Positions 47,004-58,799 are shown, counted from the stretch's first letter. The stretch is DNA of 64,000 bases from Hemileia vastatrix (GCA_030280995.1 JASXTE010000013.1:15830001-15894000), one strand, 5' to 3'. Translations and numbers: made by a program. Notes: generated from the letters alone by a model not told the origin.

Positions 47004-47520
47004 GCCCAAAAATTGATCTTGCTGATCTTCACAAAAATAATTCTTTTCTTCTTTTTTGATTATCTTCAGATTTTTGTTTGCTTTTCTTCAGTTATCTCAA
47101 ACTTTTTATTGTCTTTTCTTCTGTTTTCTTCCATCCAACAAAAATAACCACGGGTTTCCCCAAGGCTCACAGACGTGGCCAAGGTAATGTTTTCTAAAGG
47201 CGTAGAAGAAACCCTAGCGGTGCACAATTGGGAGGACTTACTTTTAGACCCCAATCTCACCACTCCAAATCTTTTCCGCATATCTTTCAATAAAAATATA
47301 TATATAATCTTCTTTTTCTAACTTGAATTAAAAATAATTGAAAATCTTGAGAGAGAGCAGATACTTGACAAAAAACATGAAGAAAACTTGCAGAGAAGAG
47401 AAAAATTAATGAGAGAAAGTTGAAAATCCACATGGTATATCTCCAAGGGAGATGATCTACTACAACCTGGGACCTCCTTATCTTGGGGAGATGTTGTAGC
47501 ACTTGGGAAATCAGCCCTCA

Positions 47521-49920
47521 TCACTCTAAAAAAAACAGACTCTTACTAGTTCCTGAGCCACACTCCAAAAAACCAGAGGCAGAACCCACTTCCCTTCTTC
47601 TCCTACAACAATCAAAGCACTGGCACATTGAAGACAAGCCTGGCCTGGTCTCCCAACCATCATCTCCAGGAGATAATAACTTCATGTGAAGTATCCTTTC
47701 ATCTTTACTGGTCAACTCCAAACTGATTGTCATATCAAAATAATAACCAATTCTTGCTTGAAAATCTATCAAGAATGGTCCATCTAAAACAGCTTTTACA
47801 TTACCTTTGGCAAGGTAAAAATGAACCTTCCCTGAGGCTCCACAAACATCCAGCTTCAAAAATGTAGCTGATCCAATCAACTCAGTGACATGGCCACCAA
47901 TTCCTCTTAAATTTCCACCAATTCTAGTCTTGATGGGGAGGCCCAGATGATTAGCCTCAATCAAATAAATCAGGTTAATCTGAGAACCTTAATCAACCAA
48001 TTACCTAGCCTCTCTGCCATTCAGAGTGACATTGACATAACCCAGAGGTGCAGAAAAATGAGTCTCCAATCCCTCACTAAACCACTCAGTAGAATCACAA
48101 ATGTATTCCACCTCCCCAGATGAAACCCTTCTCTTGGTCAACAACTTTTTCTGTATATCGGCCAACCCAGGACTGATAGCATATAATTCCCCATAAGAAA
48201 GGTAAACCTGACCCTGATTCATCCTTTCCAGAAAAGAGTCCATAACATTAGATTGTCCAGAAACTACTGGCCTCTCAAAGTGAGCCCTTGGCTTTACTAT
48301 CTTGGTCCTAGTAATCTCCTGAGGACCAGAACCACCAACAGATTTACCATCAACAGGAATTAAACCAGATCCCTCACCAGAACCTCTAACTCCAGCAGGC
48401 TTTGGCAATGAATCCAAAGGGACATCCACCTCAGAGTCAGAATCAACATCCATAGGTATTGGCTCATCATTCATTTCCAATGAGCAAAAACAAGCGGGGC
48501 CCATATCAGCAACCTCCTTCTTCATCTTTTACAGCTCCTCTTTGCTTTACTTCTTCCTAGCTGCACTCAGATTAGGATCCACCTTTGAATTTTTAGGCTT
48601 TGGTTGGGCCTGAGAACTTCTCTTAGGCCTTCCCACCTTTCCAGCTTATACATCATAAACACCAGCCAAGCATTCACCACTTGACTCTCCACCACAAGAA
48701 TACAACTAAAATCCACCAAAGGAAGTAGAAAAAGAGACCTTGTTAACCTCCTTTCCTTTTCCCTTGACATCATCATCTGCCTTAGCTGAAGACTTCTTCT
48801 GATCAGAAATCTCCTCAAACCTTGGCCTCTTCTGATTGAGACCACTCCTTCTACTGACCAAATCAACAGGTGCCTGCCCCTCACTGGGCTTCACAAATGA
48901 ACCATCAGGAAACTTGAACACCCTGCCATCAAACTCCAACATTCCCTTTGACACCTCTCTGTTCAAAGCCCAAAAATCATTGGACTTGTGCCCCTTCCTG
49001 CTGCAATAAGAGTAGACCCAAGGATCACTCCTACCAGCCCTCCTATCAAAATCGCTAGGCTGAGCAGGAGCCTTTTTGGCCTTCTTAGCCTCCTAAACAA
49101 AAATATGTAGCTGTTTTGTTAGATAAGCCAACTTCTCCACCACTGGGTCCCTTTCCTGTTTTGAAACCTTCACAATATTCTTCTCTTCCTTCTTCACTCT
49201 ATTCTCCTCTTCAGCCAAAACCTCACTGACTTTTCTGACATATTTGGCACACCCCTCCTGATAAGTGTCCACAATTAATATCTTCAAATGGGCCTCCAAA
49301 GCCTCCTTCACCATGTCCAAGGCAGGAAAATTCTGATCCCCATTGGAAAGAGTCTTCAACAAGTTCTTCCTTGACAGCTCCTTCAACACATCCATCCTGA
49401 CATCTCTAGCCAAGGCAGACCAAAAAACATCCTTGGCAGAATTTTCATGTGCCAGCTCATCCACCTCCACCAAATATTCCACCACAGTATCAAACTGTAG
49501 CAGAAACTTCCTGTAAGTGTGAAAGGTATTAACACCACCATAAGACTGCCATTCAGTGACAACCTTGTTCAGATCCACCATTGTGAACCTGACACCCCAT
49601 CAATCCACCATCTCCCTACACAATAACTTCCAGTCCCTCTTCTTGTAGCCAGACATGGCCACAACCTCCTTCTCCACTGCCCTATCACCAATGAAGAAAA
49701 TAATCTGCTTCACCATGTCCAAGTAAGAAGCATCATCCAAACCAGAAGCAGTTCATACTTCTCCAGAAACCACTTCACATCTACACAATTAAACTTGGTA
49801 CCATCCCAATTTTTGATCCTAACACACTCCCTAACCATCACAGCCTGAGGACCTTCCCCCCCCACTGACATTCACCACAGGAATAGAAGACCCAGAAGCA
49901 ATTAAAAGACAACAGAAACT
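47521..49920 (-). pseudogene. gag-pro: Gag-protease polyprotein of element 2
   Basis: One frame from about 49760 to TGA at 47523-47521, with a further frameshift near the start (about 49750). Capsid part: MVKQIIFF, WGVRFTMVDLNKVVTEWQ, VDELAHENSAKDVFW. The zinc knuckle at about 48990-48950 is degenerate (YSYCSRKGHK...FW; first and last Cys lost). RPVVSGQSNVMD and GELYAISPGLA match the element 1 linker. The protease motif reads LVD-stop-GSQINL, so the catalytic DSG is destroyed. The C-terminal part (LPIKTRIGGNLRGIGGHVTEL, PGDDGWETRPG) aligns with element 1 to the last residues before the shift. A TGA at 49602-49600 replaces Arg of element 1 and is preceded by T. Confidence 0.82.
47527..47533 (-). 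promoter_or_regulatory. Candidate -1 ribosomal frameshift site, element 2
   Basis: In element sense the codons are CTG TTT TTT TTA GAG TGA; T TTT TTA is the X-XXY-YYZ heptamer used at the HIV-1 gag-pol junction. Slipping back one base gives TTT AGA GTG ATG AGG GCT GAT, which continues the reading frame aligned with element 1. Site and phase agree with 13780-13786. Confidence 0.8.
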
Positions 49921-49941
49921 CCAAAGAACTGGCAGGATCTA

Positions 49942-49959
49942 CCCCCATATTGGGCGCCA
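49942..49959 (-). promoter_or_regulatory. tRNA primer-binding site of element 2
   Basis: In element sense TGGCGCCCAATATGGGGG, 4 nt from the 5' LTR. It is nearly identical to that of element 1. Confidence 0.8.
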
Positions 49960-49963
49960 GAAA

Positions 49964-50221
49964 TGAAGACAATCCTATAGTACTAGCTATAGGCCTTGAC
50001 CAAGGGAGTTGGAGAAAATCCAGAGAGAAAATCCCCTGTCCCTTTAGAAAAATAAAGTGAGTTTTACCTGCTACATTAAATTGGTTCCTGTCACAAAAGC
50101 CCCTTTTCAAACACATGTGACTGCCTGATCAGCCAAGAAAGTAGTCTCCAGACAGACTACCAAACCAAAGAACTGAAATGTAGACCAATGTCCACACCAG
50201 AGAAACAATGGTAGTTGATGT
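49964..50221 (-). repeat. 5' LTR of element 2, part 1
   Basis: It begins TGAAGACAATCC and is interrupted after GATGT (50217-50221) by the copia element. Confidence 0.85.
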
Positions 50222-50594
50222 TATTGAAGGAGACAGGTAGTTAGGATGACATGTTCCATGGTATTCTATATGTGCTTAACACATTGATTAGTTTATTTGG
50301 TTTATTGATTTAAGGTGTGATCAATTAATCAGTGTGTATGTTGATAATATAAGATTATATATAGTAGATGATAACTTTCTTGTATCCTTATCCAATCTTA
50401 TACTTTTCCATTACCAAAAGCTGATTGATTGCTTTGCGTTATTTTCTCTTTGTTCTTTTATTTATTATTGATATTTGTTACTATCCCGTGTTGCGCATCA
50501 ATCACTGGGGACAGGTGATTGAATATGTTTACTTCAACGGGGTATTTATTATTTGACTAACAAATAGCTTATATTAAATAAAAGACCTTTGATA
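50222..50594 (+). repeat. 5' LTR of copia element
   Basis: TATTGAAGGAGAC to CCTTTGATA, 373 bp. It contains the ATATAAGATTATATATAG stretch near 50350, a possible TATA region. Confidence 0.9.
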
Positions 50595-50617
50595 GATTAA
50601 AAGTCTGAAGTCTCTGT

Positions 50618-51413
50618 ATGAGTTCGCCAAACAATGAAACATCTACATCTGCATCTGATACTAACTCATCAACTTCAACTTTTCGGCAAGCCGCTGAAAC
50701 TAATACTGCTCCAAATCCTTCACCCCCCCTATATCTTTAGGATGATGTCTGATCAGTCGAATGATAAACTCCTAAGGGTACCAGTACTCACCTCGGGAAA
50801 TGTTTCTCTTTGGAAATCTATGATAGAGTTTTATTTTGACTCTAATGATTTAACTCATCATATTACCTGTCCTACCAAACCGAATGACGCTGATCCTAAT
50901 GACTGGCGAAAAGGCGAGGCCAAGTCCCGACTTATCTTAATCAATGCTGTTGGATCACAGTATTCTTTGTTAATTTCCAAAGCCAAATCTACTTATTTGG
51001 CTTATCAAAAAATTCTTACGGATTACGGCAAAGAAAATGCTTCTACTGTTTCCGATCTTTTGGATCAACTTGTGTGCCTAAAGTGGGATGGTTCTTCTTC
51101 TATAAGGGAACATTTGGGCAAATTTGAAGAAATAGAAAATTTGTTGGTCAACAGTGCATCGAGTGATCCGGAACTGACTATTCCCACAAAAGTTGTTGCA
51201 ATGATTCTCATAAAAAGTGTTCAACATGAAACCATGTTGGGAATAACTCAGAACCTTTTTCAAAACTTTAAGAATCTCACATTGGAACAAGTTTATGACA
51301 GTCTTAAATCTGAAGCAAATCGCAGAATTCGAGATGATAGTGCAAACGAAAATGCTAATGCCCTGAAGGCCCAGTCAAAGAAAAAAAACTGTTCAACGTT
51401 CCAATTCTCCTGA
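50618..51413 (+). pseudogene. gag: Copia Gag
   Basis: The likely start MSSPNNETSTSAS (50618) is one frame away from the main gag frame, which takes over after a C run near 50725 (MMSDQSNDKLLRVPVL). The main part has LTSGNVSLWKSMIEFYFDSND, WRKGEAKSRLILINAVG, TVSDLLDQLVCLKWDG and KNLTLEQVYDSLKSEANRR, typical of copia Gag. After an A run near 51385 a +1 shift leads to a zinc-knuckle remnant (KCKLGHVGHNDENC, one Cys short) and into pol. It would form the particle shell and bind RNA. Confidence 0.8.
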
Positions 51414-54400
51414 GAAAAGGGATAGGAAGAATCTTAAGTGCAAACTAGGTCATGTCGGTCATAATGATGAGAATTGTATTACACAATTACCAGAAGAGTT
51501 AAAAAAATTTGAATTCTCATCACATTCAAAGAATGAAAAAGCTAAACCTTCTGAAGAGATCACTGAGTCAGCATCTTTAGTTGTCGATCATGAGCATGAA
51601 GAATCTGCCTATCTTGCCGGAATGAATAACTTCAACACCTGTTTTTTTCTTGATTCAGGTGCAACCTCTCATATGGTGAAGGAGAAAAGGATTCTCTCAA
51701 ATGTTAAACCACTTGTGTCTCCAGATAAAATCGATACTGCAGGAACTGAAGTTTTAACGGTCAAATATTCTGGAGACCTAGTCATCAATCAACAGCTTAC
51801 CTTACAAAATGTTTTAGTTGTAAATGGTATTTCCGCAAACTTGATTTCAGTCAACAAGTTAAATCATTTGGGTTATAGCATTGTGTTTAATCCAACCGAG
51901 ACTAAGGTTCTGGACAAAAATGGTCAAATTATTGCTAAACTAAATCATAGAGGACAGAAGCAGAACTTGTGGTATGTCAACAATCAGGCTCTCTTATCTT
52001 GTGCAAGGGGTCTGACTCTATATCAATGGCATCAACATTTAGGGCATCTTAATGTAAAATCAACCAGAAAGTTCCTCTCAGATAAGGGTCTGAATTTTGT
52101 TGATGAAGATTATGTCTGTGTTACATGTTTAAAAGGGAAAATGGTTAAACTGCCCTTTTTGTCAACATTTCCGATAGCCACTATTCCTTTGTTCCGTGTT
52201 CATTCAGATGTTATAGGGCCTATCGATCCACCATCTATTAGTGGTTATAAGTACATTGTAAAATTTGTAGATGATTGTTCACGATATTCATCAGTTTATC
52301 TTATGAAATGCAAGTCTGAAGTTTTTTTCCAAATTTCTTATATATCAGGCAGATGTTGAAAACAAACTGGAATGTAAGATTAAATACTTGAAGTGTGATA
52401 GGAGAGGAGAGTATGGTTCTGGTAAATTCATTGATCATTTAAATAAATGTGGAATTACTTGTGAGCAAGCACCAGCAAGGACACCACAACATAACTCAGT
52501 AGCTGAACGGTTTAACAAAACACTCATAGACAAAGTGTGCACTGTAATGGTTGACTCTGAATGTCCGGCTAAACTCTGGGGAGAGTGTGTTATGAGCTGT
52601 GTTTTTCTGTTAAATCTACTCCCACACTCTAAACTTAAATTCAAAACACCTCAAGAAGTCCTTAATAGTTTTCTTCCTTGTGAGGGAAATTATTTAACGT
52701 ACTATTTGTTCCTTAAAAGGTTTGGTTCACTCACCATACGTCATAATGCAAAAGAGGATTGAACGTTTAAAATTCAACCACGAGGATCTGAATGTGCAAT
52801 TGTTGGTTATGAGCCTAATTCTAAAAGTTACCGTCTCTTTGAAAAATCAACATGAAAAATTATTATCTCCCGCAATGTTAAAATCATTGAATCAGAAAAT
52901 TATTTTAATGAAAACTGTCTCTCTTTCAAAGTGCCTGACTATGTTCATTTACCTCTTACCGCTACTAGAATCACGTTGTCTTTGACTCTACCTGAAGAAC
53001 CCTTACAGACATCCCTCTTACCCATAACATCTTCTGGTGTTCCAACTCGTACCACTGTCCCTGGTGATGTTTTGGAGGCATCAGATGATGAAGTGGTGAA
53101 AAAGGGACAACGACTGAGACTTACCTATAAACGTCAAACTCCCGAGCCGCCTTTGAATGAGGCTTCTCTCATACCTGAATCGGGTAATTCTGAAGAGGAT
53201 GAAACATCAACAACAGAAGATATCTCATATCATGGAAGACCTATCAGACAACGAAAACCACCTACTTACTATGGTTATCTTGCTACCTATTCACCAGATA
53301 GTCCAACATATAAACAAGCTCTAAATAGCCCTGATGCAGAATTGTGGCAGGAAGCTATGGATATAGAATATGAATATTTATGTGAACATCAAGTAGGTGA
53401 GCTTGTTAATAAAACAAAGGATATGAAAGTTATCGGGGGTACTTGGGTTTTGACAAAAAAGAAAGATGGATTGGGAAGAGTAATCAGATTCAAAGCACGA
53501 TGGGTAGCTTTGGGGAATCTTCAGAAGGAGGGTGTTGACTACGGTGAAACTTATGCCTCTGTTGGTCGTACTGAAACATTCAGGCTCCTAATGTCTCTCG
53601 TGGCTGCCCGAAATTGGTCTATCTCTCAGTTTGACATATCAACTGCATTTCTTCATGGTATTATGAGGGATAATGTTTATGTAACTCAAGTGAAAGGATA
53701 TGAGATAGGGGGTAAGCACAAGGTTTGGAAATTAAGAAAATCACTCTATGGCACTCGACAGGCGCCCCGTCAGTGAAAAGAGAAGTTTGTTGAAGTCATG
53801 AAACAATTAAACTTCACTGAAGCTGAAGGAGATGAGTCTCTGTTTATTTTTCAAACTTGTGAAGCGTTTCTTTTTGTTCATCTTCATGTAGATGATGGTC
53901 TTGTATTTTCCAATTGTGAAAAAACTGTAAAAAGATTTCATTCTGATTTGCGGGCGCGTTTCAAGGTTAAATGGGTTGAAAATCCCACTTATCATCTTGG
54001 AATCAAGATTTTATATTTGGATGATTGTATTACTTAACCACAAACAGCGTATGTTGATGAGTTAGCAAAAAGATTTGGTTTGAACACTTGTACAAAGCTA
54101 TCCACACCACTTCCTGTCGGATGTCAACTTCTTGATCCCTCACCTGAAGAAACTGAAGCAGGCAAAGACAATCCTTATCAAGAACTCATTGGCTCGCTAA
54201 GTTACCTGGCTGTTTCAACTAGACCGGATATAATTCAAGCTCTCAATTCTCTTTCTAATTACAATGCTAATCATTCTCCCTATCACTGGAAGTTGGCTTT
54301 AAAACTTTTACAGTATGTAGTTACTAATCAAGAAATTGGGATCAGATATCAGCGAAATACGGTTGATGTTGTCTTTAGATCATACAGTGATGCAGACTAC

Positions 54401-54898
54401 GCTAATTTCAAGGTTACCAGATGCTCAATAACTGGTTATGTAATCTTACTCAATGGTAGTCCTATATCGTGGCGTAGTAGGAGACAGAAAGTGGTTACGC
54501 TCTCAGTCACTGAAGCTGAATACATTTCAATGTGTGAATGTGCAAAAATGCTTGTCTGGATCACAAAGCATTTCTTCTCTCTTAACATTGATATGGTTAC
54601 ACCCCAGATCCTCAGCCGCATCAATGAACCTGATCTTTTTTGTGACAATAATGGCGCCATATTTTTGTCTAAAGAGGCTCAAATCAATGAACGCTCAAAG
54701 CATATTGATGTTTGCTATCACTGTTTACGTCAAAAAGTTAAACTCAATGAGATACGAATAGTTTATTTTTCCACTGTGGATATGCTAGCCGATATGTTCA
54801 CTAAACAACAACCTCAAATTTGCTATGATAATGACAAAAAACGCTTGAATCTAATCATGCCTGAAGCAGGGGGGGTATTGAAGGAGACGGGTAGTTAG
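51414..54898 (+). pseudogene. pol: Copia protease-integrase-RT-RNase H
   Basis: Protease: FFLDSGATSHMV. Integrase: pre-integrase WHQHLGHLN...CVTCLKGK zinc motif, then FRVHSDVIGPI, LKCDRRGEYGS and QHNSVAERFNKT with the D, D, E residues. A +1 shift in a T run near 52325 changes frame. RT (RVT_2): GTWVLTKKKDGLGRV, FKARWVALG, FDISTAFLHG, LYGTRQAPRQ, active site HVDDGL (53890). RNase H: GSLSYLAVSTRPDI, YSDADYANFKVTRCSITGY, TEAEYISMCECAKMLVW, FCDNNGAIFLS, RSKHIDV. Stops at 52760, 52853, 53774 and 54035 disable it. The last codons overlap the polypurine tract and LTR start. Confidence 0.88.
54868..54875 (+). promoter_or_regulatory. Polypurine tract of copia element
   Basis: A G-rich run (AGGGGGGG) ends directly at the 3' LTR start TATTGAAGG. 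Confidence 0.75.
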
Positions 54899-55318
54899 GA
54901 TGACATGTTCCATGGTATTCTATACGTGCTTAACACATTGATTAGTTTATATGGTTTATTGATTTAAGGTGTGATTAATCAATCAGTGTTTATGTTGATA
55001 ATATAAGATTATATATAGTAGATGATACCTTTCTTGTATCCTTATCCAATCTTATACTTTTCCATTACCAAAAGCTGATTGATTGCTTTGCGTTATTTTC
55101 TCTTTGTTCTTTTATTTATTATTGATATTTGTTACTATCCCGTGTTGCGCATCAATCACTGGGGACAGGTGATTGAATACGTTTACTTCAACGGGGTATT
55201 TATTATTTGACTAACAAATAGCTTATATTAAATAAAAGGTGATTAAATACGTTTACTTCAATGGGGTATTTATTATTTGACTAACAAATAGCTTATATTA
55301 AATAAAAGACTTTTGATA
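54876..55318 (+). repeat. 3' LTR of copia element with 70-bp tandem duplication
   Basis: The stretch GTGATTGAATACGTTTACTT...AAATAAAAG (70 bp) occurs twice in tandem with two differences, and once in the 5' LTR. This explains the 443 against 373 bp exactly. Confidence 0.9.
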
Positions 55319-55323
55319 GATGT

Positions 55324-56146
55324 AGGTTGCAAATCCACACCAGAGACAGCAATAATACTTGATATAGCTTGCAAGACTATACCAGAGAAACCAGTTGCCA
55401 AGTTAAGTTAAATGAAGAACTCACCTTGCAACAAACACAGCCAATTGTGGCCAAAAAACAGTGAAAACTGAGTGATGAGCAATGATATCACCTCCAGATG
55501 GTTGTATGATAATTAAGGTTTCCTTAAACTATCTTCTTCACTATGTACACACAGACCACTATCTAAAAGGCCATGCAAATTAATGAATTTGGCATTCTTG
55601 AGAGCCAAATTGCATAAAACCCCTCTAGAAATGCTTCCCAGCCTTCTAGCACCAAGGCGGGTGGTCTGCCCGCCTGAGGTGGCCTGACCACCCTGAAGCC
55701 AGAAAACCTCCAAAACCTCCAAAAATACCCAAAATACTTAGAAAAGTCTACTACAACTACTAAAACCTTCAAAATACATAATTAGGCTATATCAACATTG
55801 TGACATAAAATGTAGAGAAAAATTAGCTCATTCTAATGGTACTAAGCACTTAACCCTAAGACTTAAGGTTAGCCCATCAAGCACAAAAAACAAAATTAAA
55901 CAGCTATCTTTTTAAATAAAAAATGAGAAAATGACCCCTTAAAACTTAGAATATAAAAAATGTCAAAAGACATAAAATATAGAGAAAACTTGGGGCTATT
56001 CAATGGTAGTACCCACATCCCGACAGTCCCAATATTCACTGAATAATTCCAGAAAAACACCCAATTATTAAATAATGCCATTTAAGACATATCAAAACAA
56101 CACCAAATAGACTAAAAAAGGGCTCCGCCAATGTTGGGAAACCACA
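55324..56146 (-). repeat. 5' LTR of element 2, part 2
   Basis: It continues from the copia insertion (AGGTTGCAAATCCACACCAG) to GGGAAACCACA, then GCGT, the second target-site copy. Total LTR without copia is 1,081 bp. Confidence 0.85.
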
Positions 56147-56439
56147 GCGTTACACAAACCCAAGGGGGCCAAATCTTCATCATGATCCCAGATATGATCT
56201 CTGCTCCATTCTCAACATTCTTCAACTAAACTTCACTCAACTATTTCGAACTTCTCCTGAATCTTTCTTAAAACTTTATCAACTCATCCCCAAACATCCT
56301 ATAATTCATAACATTTCTTAAAATAAACATCGTGATCCTGCTATTCAACTTGCTGTTGCACTATGTTGCTTTGGCTCAAATGGAAATAGTGCTTCTGTAA
56401 GACATTTGGAAATTCTCTTTACCATAGGATATAGGACGG
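56147..56439 (+). pseudogene. Transposase of element B, segment 2
   Basis: It resumes at RYTNPRGPNLHHDPRYD and runs through QLFRTSPESFLKLYQLIPKHPI, a stop near 56320, then IQLAVALCCFGSNGNSASVRHL and ILFTIGYRT. The last part aligns with FDLGYGSVNTYTKQC of the A2 copy and marks the helical region before the catalytic core. A solo LTR interrupts it after ACGG (56436-56439). Confidence 0.75.
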
Positions 56440-57532
56440 TGTAGACAATCCTATAGTACTAGCTATAGGCCTTGACCAAGGGAGTTGGAGAAAAACCAGA
56501 GAGAAAATCCCCTGTCCCTTTAGAAAAATAGAGTGAGATTTACTTGCTAAAGTAAGTTGGTTCCTGTTTTGCTAAAGCTCCTGTTTAAAACACTTGACTG
56601 CTTGATGAGCCAAGAAAGTAGTCCCCAGATAGACTACCAGACCAAAGAACTGAAATGTAGAACAACGTCCACACCAGAGACAGCAAAGATACTTGATGTA
56701 GGCTGCAAATCCACACCAGAGACAGCAATAAAACTTGCTATAGCTTGCAAGACTATAACAGAGAAAACAGTTGCCAAAGTTAAGTTAAATGAAGAACTTA
56801 CTTGCAACAAACACAGCCAATTGTGGCCAGAAAACATTGAAAAGTGAGTGAGGAACAATGATATCACCTCCGGATGGTTGTATGATGATTAAGGTTGCCC
56901 CAAACTGTCTTATTCACTATGTACACACAGACCACTATCTATGAGCCCATGCGCACCCACCAATCTGGCGCCTGTACCCGCCAAATTGCATAAAAAACCC
57001 TCCTGAAGCACTCCCCAACCTCCTAAAACAGAGGCGGGCAGGCCTTCCGACGTCGGAGATGCCGCCTGAAGCGGCCCAGCCTCCCTGAAGCCAGAAAACC
57101 AATAAAAACCACTAATCTACTTAGAAAAATTAGCTACAACTACTAAAACCTTTAAAACACGGAATTTGACTATAACAACATTGAGACATAAAATATAGAG
57201 AAAAATTAGCTCTATCCAATGGTACTAAGCACTTAACCTTAAGACTTAAGTTTAGCCCGTAAAACACAAAAAACAAAATTAAACAGCAATCTTTTATAAA
57301 TGAAAAATGAGGAAATGACCCTTTAAAACTCAGAATATGAAAAATGTCTTCAAGACATAAAATATAGAGAAAAACCAGGGCTATCCAAAGATAGTACCCA
57401 CATACCCGCAGACCCAATATCCACTGAATAAAACCAGAAAAATACCCAATTCTTTAACAGATGTCAATTAAGACATGCACAAACCACGCCAAATCACACA
57501 ACAAAGGCCCCTGCCAATGTTGGAAGACCACA
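56440..57532 (-). repeat. Solo LTR of the element 2 family
   Basis: TGTAGACAATCC to GGAAGACCACA, 1,093 bp, flanked by perfect ACGG duplications (56436-56439, 57533-57536). No internal sequence remains, as after LTR-LTR recombination. Its middle (about 56950-57085) keeps many CpG sites (TTCCGACGTCGGAG, GAAGCGGCCC) where the LTRs of element 2 have TG or CA. Confidence 0.88.
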
Positions 57533-57536
57533 ACGG

Positions 57537-58300
57537 TGATATTATACACCAAGCACTGTATGATTGCCATCCTTTCCCTTAAGTCTCAAACACTTACTTG
57601 GCCAACTCCACAACTGCAACTTGAATCCTCTCAAGTAATGCAAGCTGAAGGTTTCCCTGAATTTGTATGATTTGTTGATGGTACAACTATACCTTTGAGT
57701 CAAAAGCCTGCTTATGATGGCAACCATTATTTTGATTGCAAAAAAATGTTTTTTTGAAATGTTCTCCAATTTCACATCTTTAATAAACTTACTTTTTACC
57801 TTCTTTCTAGATACTCTATTACTGTTCAACTTGTATGTGATGTCAATAAAAAATTTATTGCTTTTCATAGTGGCTGCCCTGGCTCATGTCATGACTCTTC
57901 CGTCTTCAAAAGAATGAGGATTTCTCAAACTTCTGACTCATACTTTGACAAGTCTCAGTACCTCCTTGAAGACTCAGCATATGCAAGTTGAAAGTACATT
58001 ATACCTGCTTTCTGTGGTACAACTATAGAAAATGACCCCAAAACCATCTTTAATTATCACCTTGCCCAATCAAGAGTACCAATTGAACATGCTATTGGGA
58101 TTTTAAAGGGAAGATTTTCTAGTCTCTGGGAGCTCAGAATCCAATTTCAAAAAAAAATTGGAGATCAAAACTGCAAATCATTGTATCATGACTTGCATTA
58201 TACTCCACAATATTCTAGCTGATCTAAAGGATGAGTGGAATGATCTTTATGAAGAAGAGGAACCTGAACCAGCACCGGCTCTCTTCTCCCTTGAATCACA
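57537..58300 (+). pseudogene. Transposase of element B, segment 3 (catalytic core)
   Basis: Counting one ACGG, the frame continues from segment 2 (ILYTKHCMIAILSLKSQTLTWP, SSQVMQAEGFPE). FVDGTTIPLSQKP gives the first catalytic Asp. A probable intron lies around 57750-57810, ending TTTCTAG. Then SITVQLVCDVNKKFIAFHSGCPGSCHDS is followed by LLEDSAYA (second Asp), FNYHLAQSRVPIEHAIGILKGRFSSL (Glu) and, after a frameshift near 58155, KTANHCIMTCIILHNIL. This is the DDE_Tnp_4/Harbinger pattern. Stops at about 57670 and 57990 and the frameshift inactivate it. In its family it cuts and joins transposon ends in the nucleus. Confidence 0.85.
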
Positions 58301-58339
58301 AAACATTCTTTCAACTGGCATATGTTCTGTCATTATGCC

Positions 58340-58700
58340 TATCACTCTCCAAAATTTCTCTTCACCACCCTATAAAATTATTTTTTTGTACTCTCCCAAT
58401 TTTCAACTTCTTGTTTTTTTCACTTGTGTTATTTTCATGTTCCATGTTTTATTCACTTGTGTTGGTAATTTTTTTTGCATAACTACAATTTTAAATTTGC
58501 TTTCAATTCTCTTTTTTGGATGTCTCATTTGTTTCATTTCATCTGCTCAACATGAAACCACATAATTTTTCACTGTTTCATTTTTTCGTTCATCCCTCAT
58601 ATACATTTCCTCCTCTCCTCAAACATCTGTCAAATATTTTCAATTCCTCTATTTTCTCAATTCATCTCTCCAGGTAAGTCTTTTTTTTTCTTATTTTTAA
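58340..58700 (+). other. Conserved upstream/leader segment of the TET/JBP-like gene, B copy
   Basis: CTCAACATGAAACCACATAA to TCATCTCTCCAGGTAAGTC matches the minus strand at 8250-8090 in element A2. GGTAAGTC is a strong 5' splice site, so a leader exon is likely. What follows is T-rich. Confidence 0.5.
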
Positions 58701-58799
58701 TTTTTTTACTTGCTAATAATTTATTTTTTCTCTTTTTTTTTGTCCTGTAAGTGCTTTTTTTTATTTTCAAGGTTAGGCTAATTTTGTTTTTTTTGTTTT

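Larger units (their letters stand above)
42871..47533 (-). pseudogene. pol: Reverse transcriptase-RNase H-integrase of element 2
   Basis: It enters from gag-pro by a -1 shift at 47527-47533. The linker (PQDKEVPGCSR, LEIYHVDFQL) matches element 1. A ~135-bp segment (VVRLG...QLCTARVSSTP) occurs twice, at about 47280-47140 and 46375-46240, with an unrelated ~410-bp insert between. RT follows (LRVVHDLG, CYGLGDIKGGYDERELH, LTRLPQGE; active site FIND, so the first Asp is lost). RNase H has YPEVDSSYIS, FQPKLELCGVAK. The spacer has FLPQEAKL and LLHQEVKLAG. Integrase has HEDLAHRG...CEECQRRS, and its catalytic core near 43570-43310 is shifted and broken. The C-terminal part 43311-42871 is open (RRTGYSPYKLMF). 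Many stops and frameshifts. Confidence 0.85.
50222..55318 (+). mobile_element. Ty1/copia element, inactive
   Basis: It inserted in the 5' LTR of element 2 with a perfect 5-bp target duplication GATGT (50217-50221, 55319-55323). LTRs of 373 bp (50222-50594) and 443 bp (54876-55318) differ by about nine substitutions plus a 70-bp tandem duplication in the 3' LTR. The internal order gag, protease, integrase, RT, RNase H is that of copia elements. It is the youngest layer of the nest. Confidence 0.92.
36776..56146 (-). mobile_element. Ty3/gypsy element 2, containing a copia insertion
   Basis: It inserted into the transposase gene of element B. The left LTR is 36776-37870. The right (5') LTR is split by copia into 49964-50221 and 55324-56146. 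Flanks GCAT/GCGT form a 4-bp target duplication with one transition. Order in element sense: LTR, primer site, gag-pro, -1 shift, RT-RNase H-integrase, two 10-bp-stem hairpins, microsatellite, antisense frames, stem-loop array, polypurine tract, LTR. It is of the same lineage as element 1 but clearly a different family at protein level. RT has IND in place of the active-site DD. Confidence 0.88.

Noticed and set aside
51380..51392. A AAA AAC in copia gag as a -1 frameshift site
   Set aside because: The heptamer is canonical, but the following frame is +1, not -1, so an indel in the A run is the better reading.
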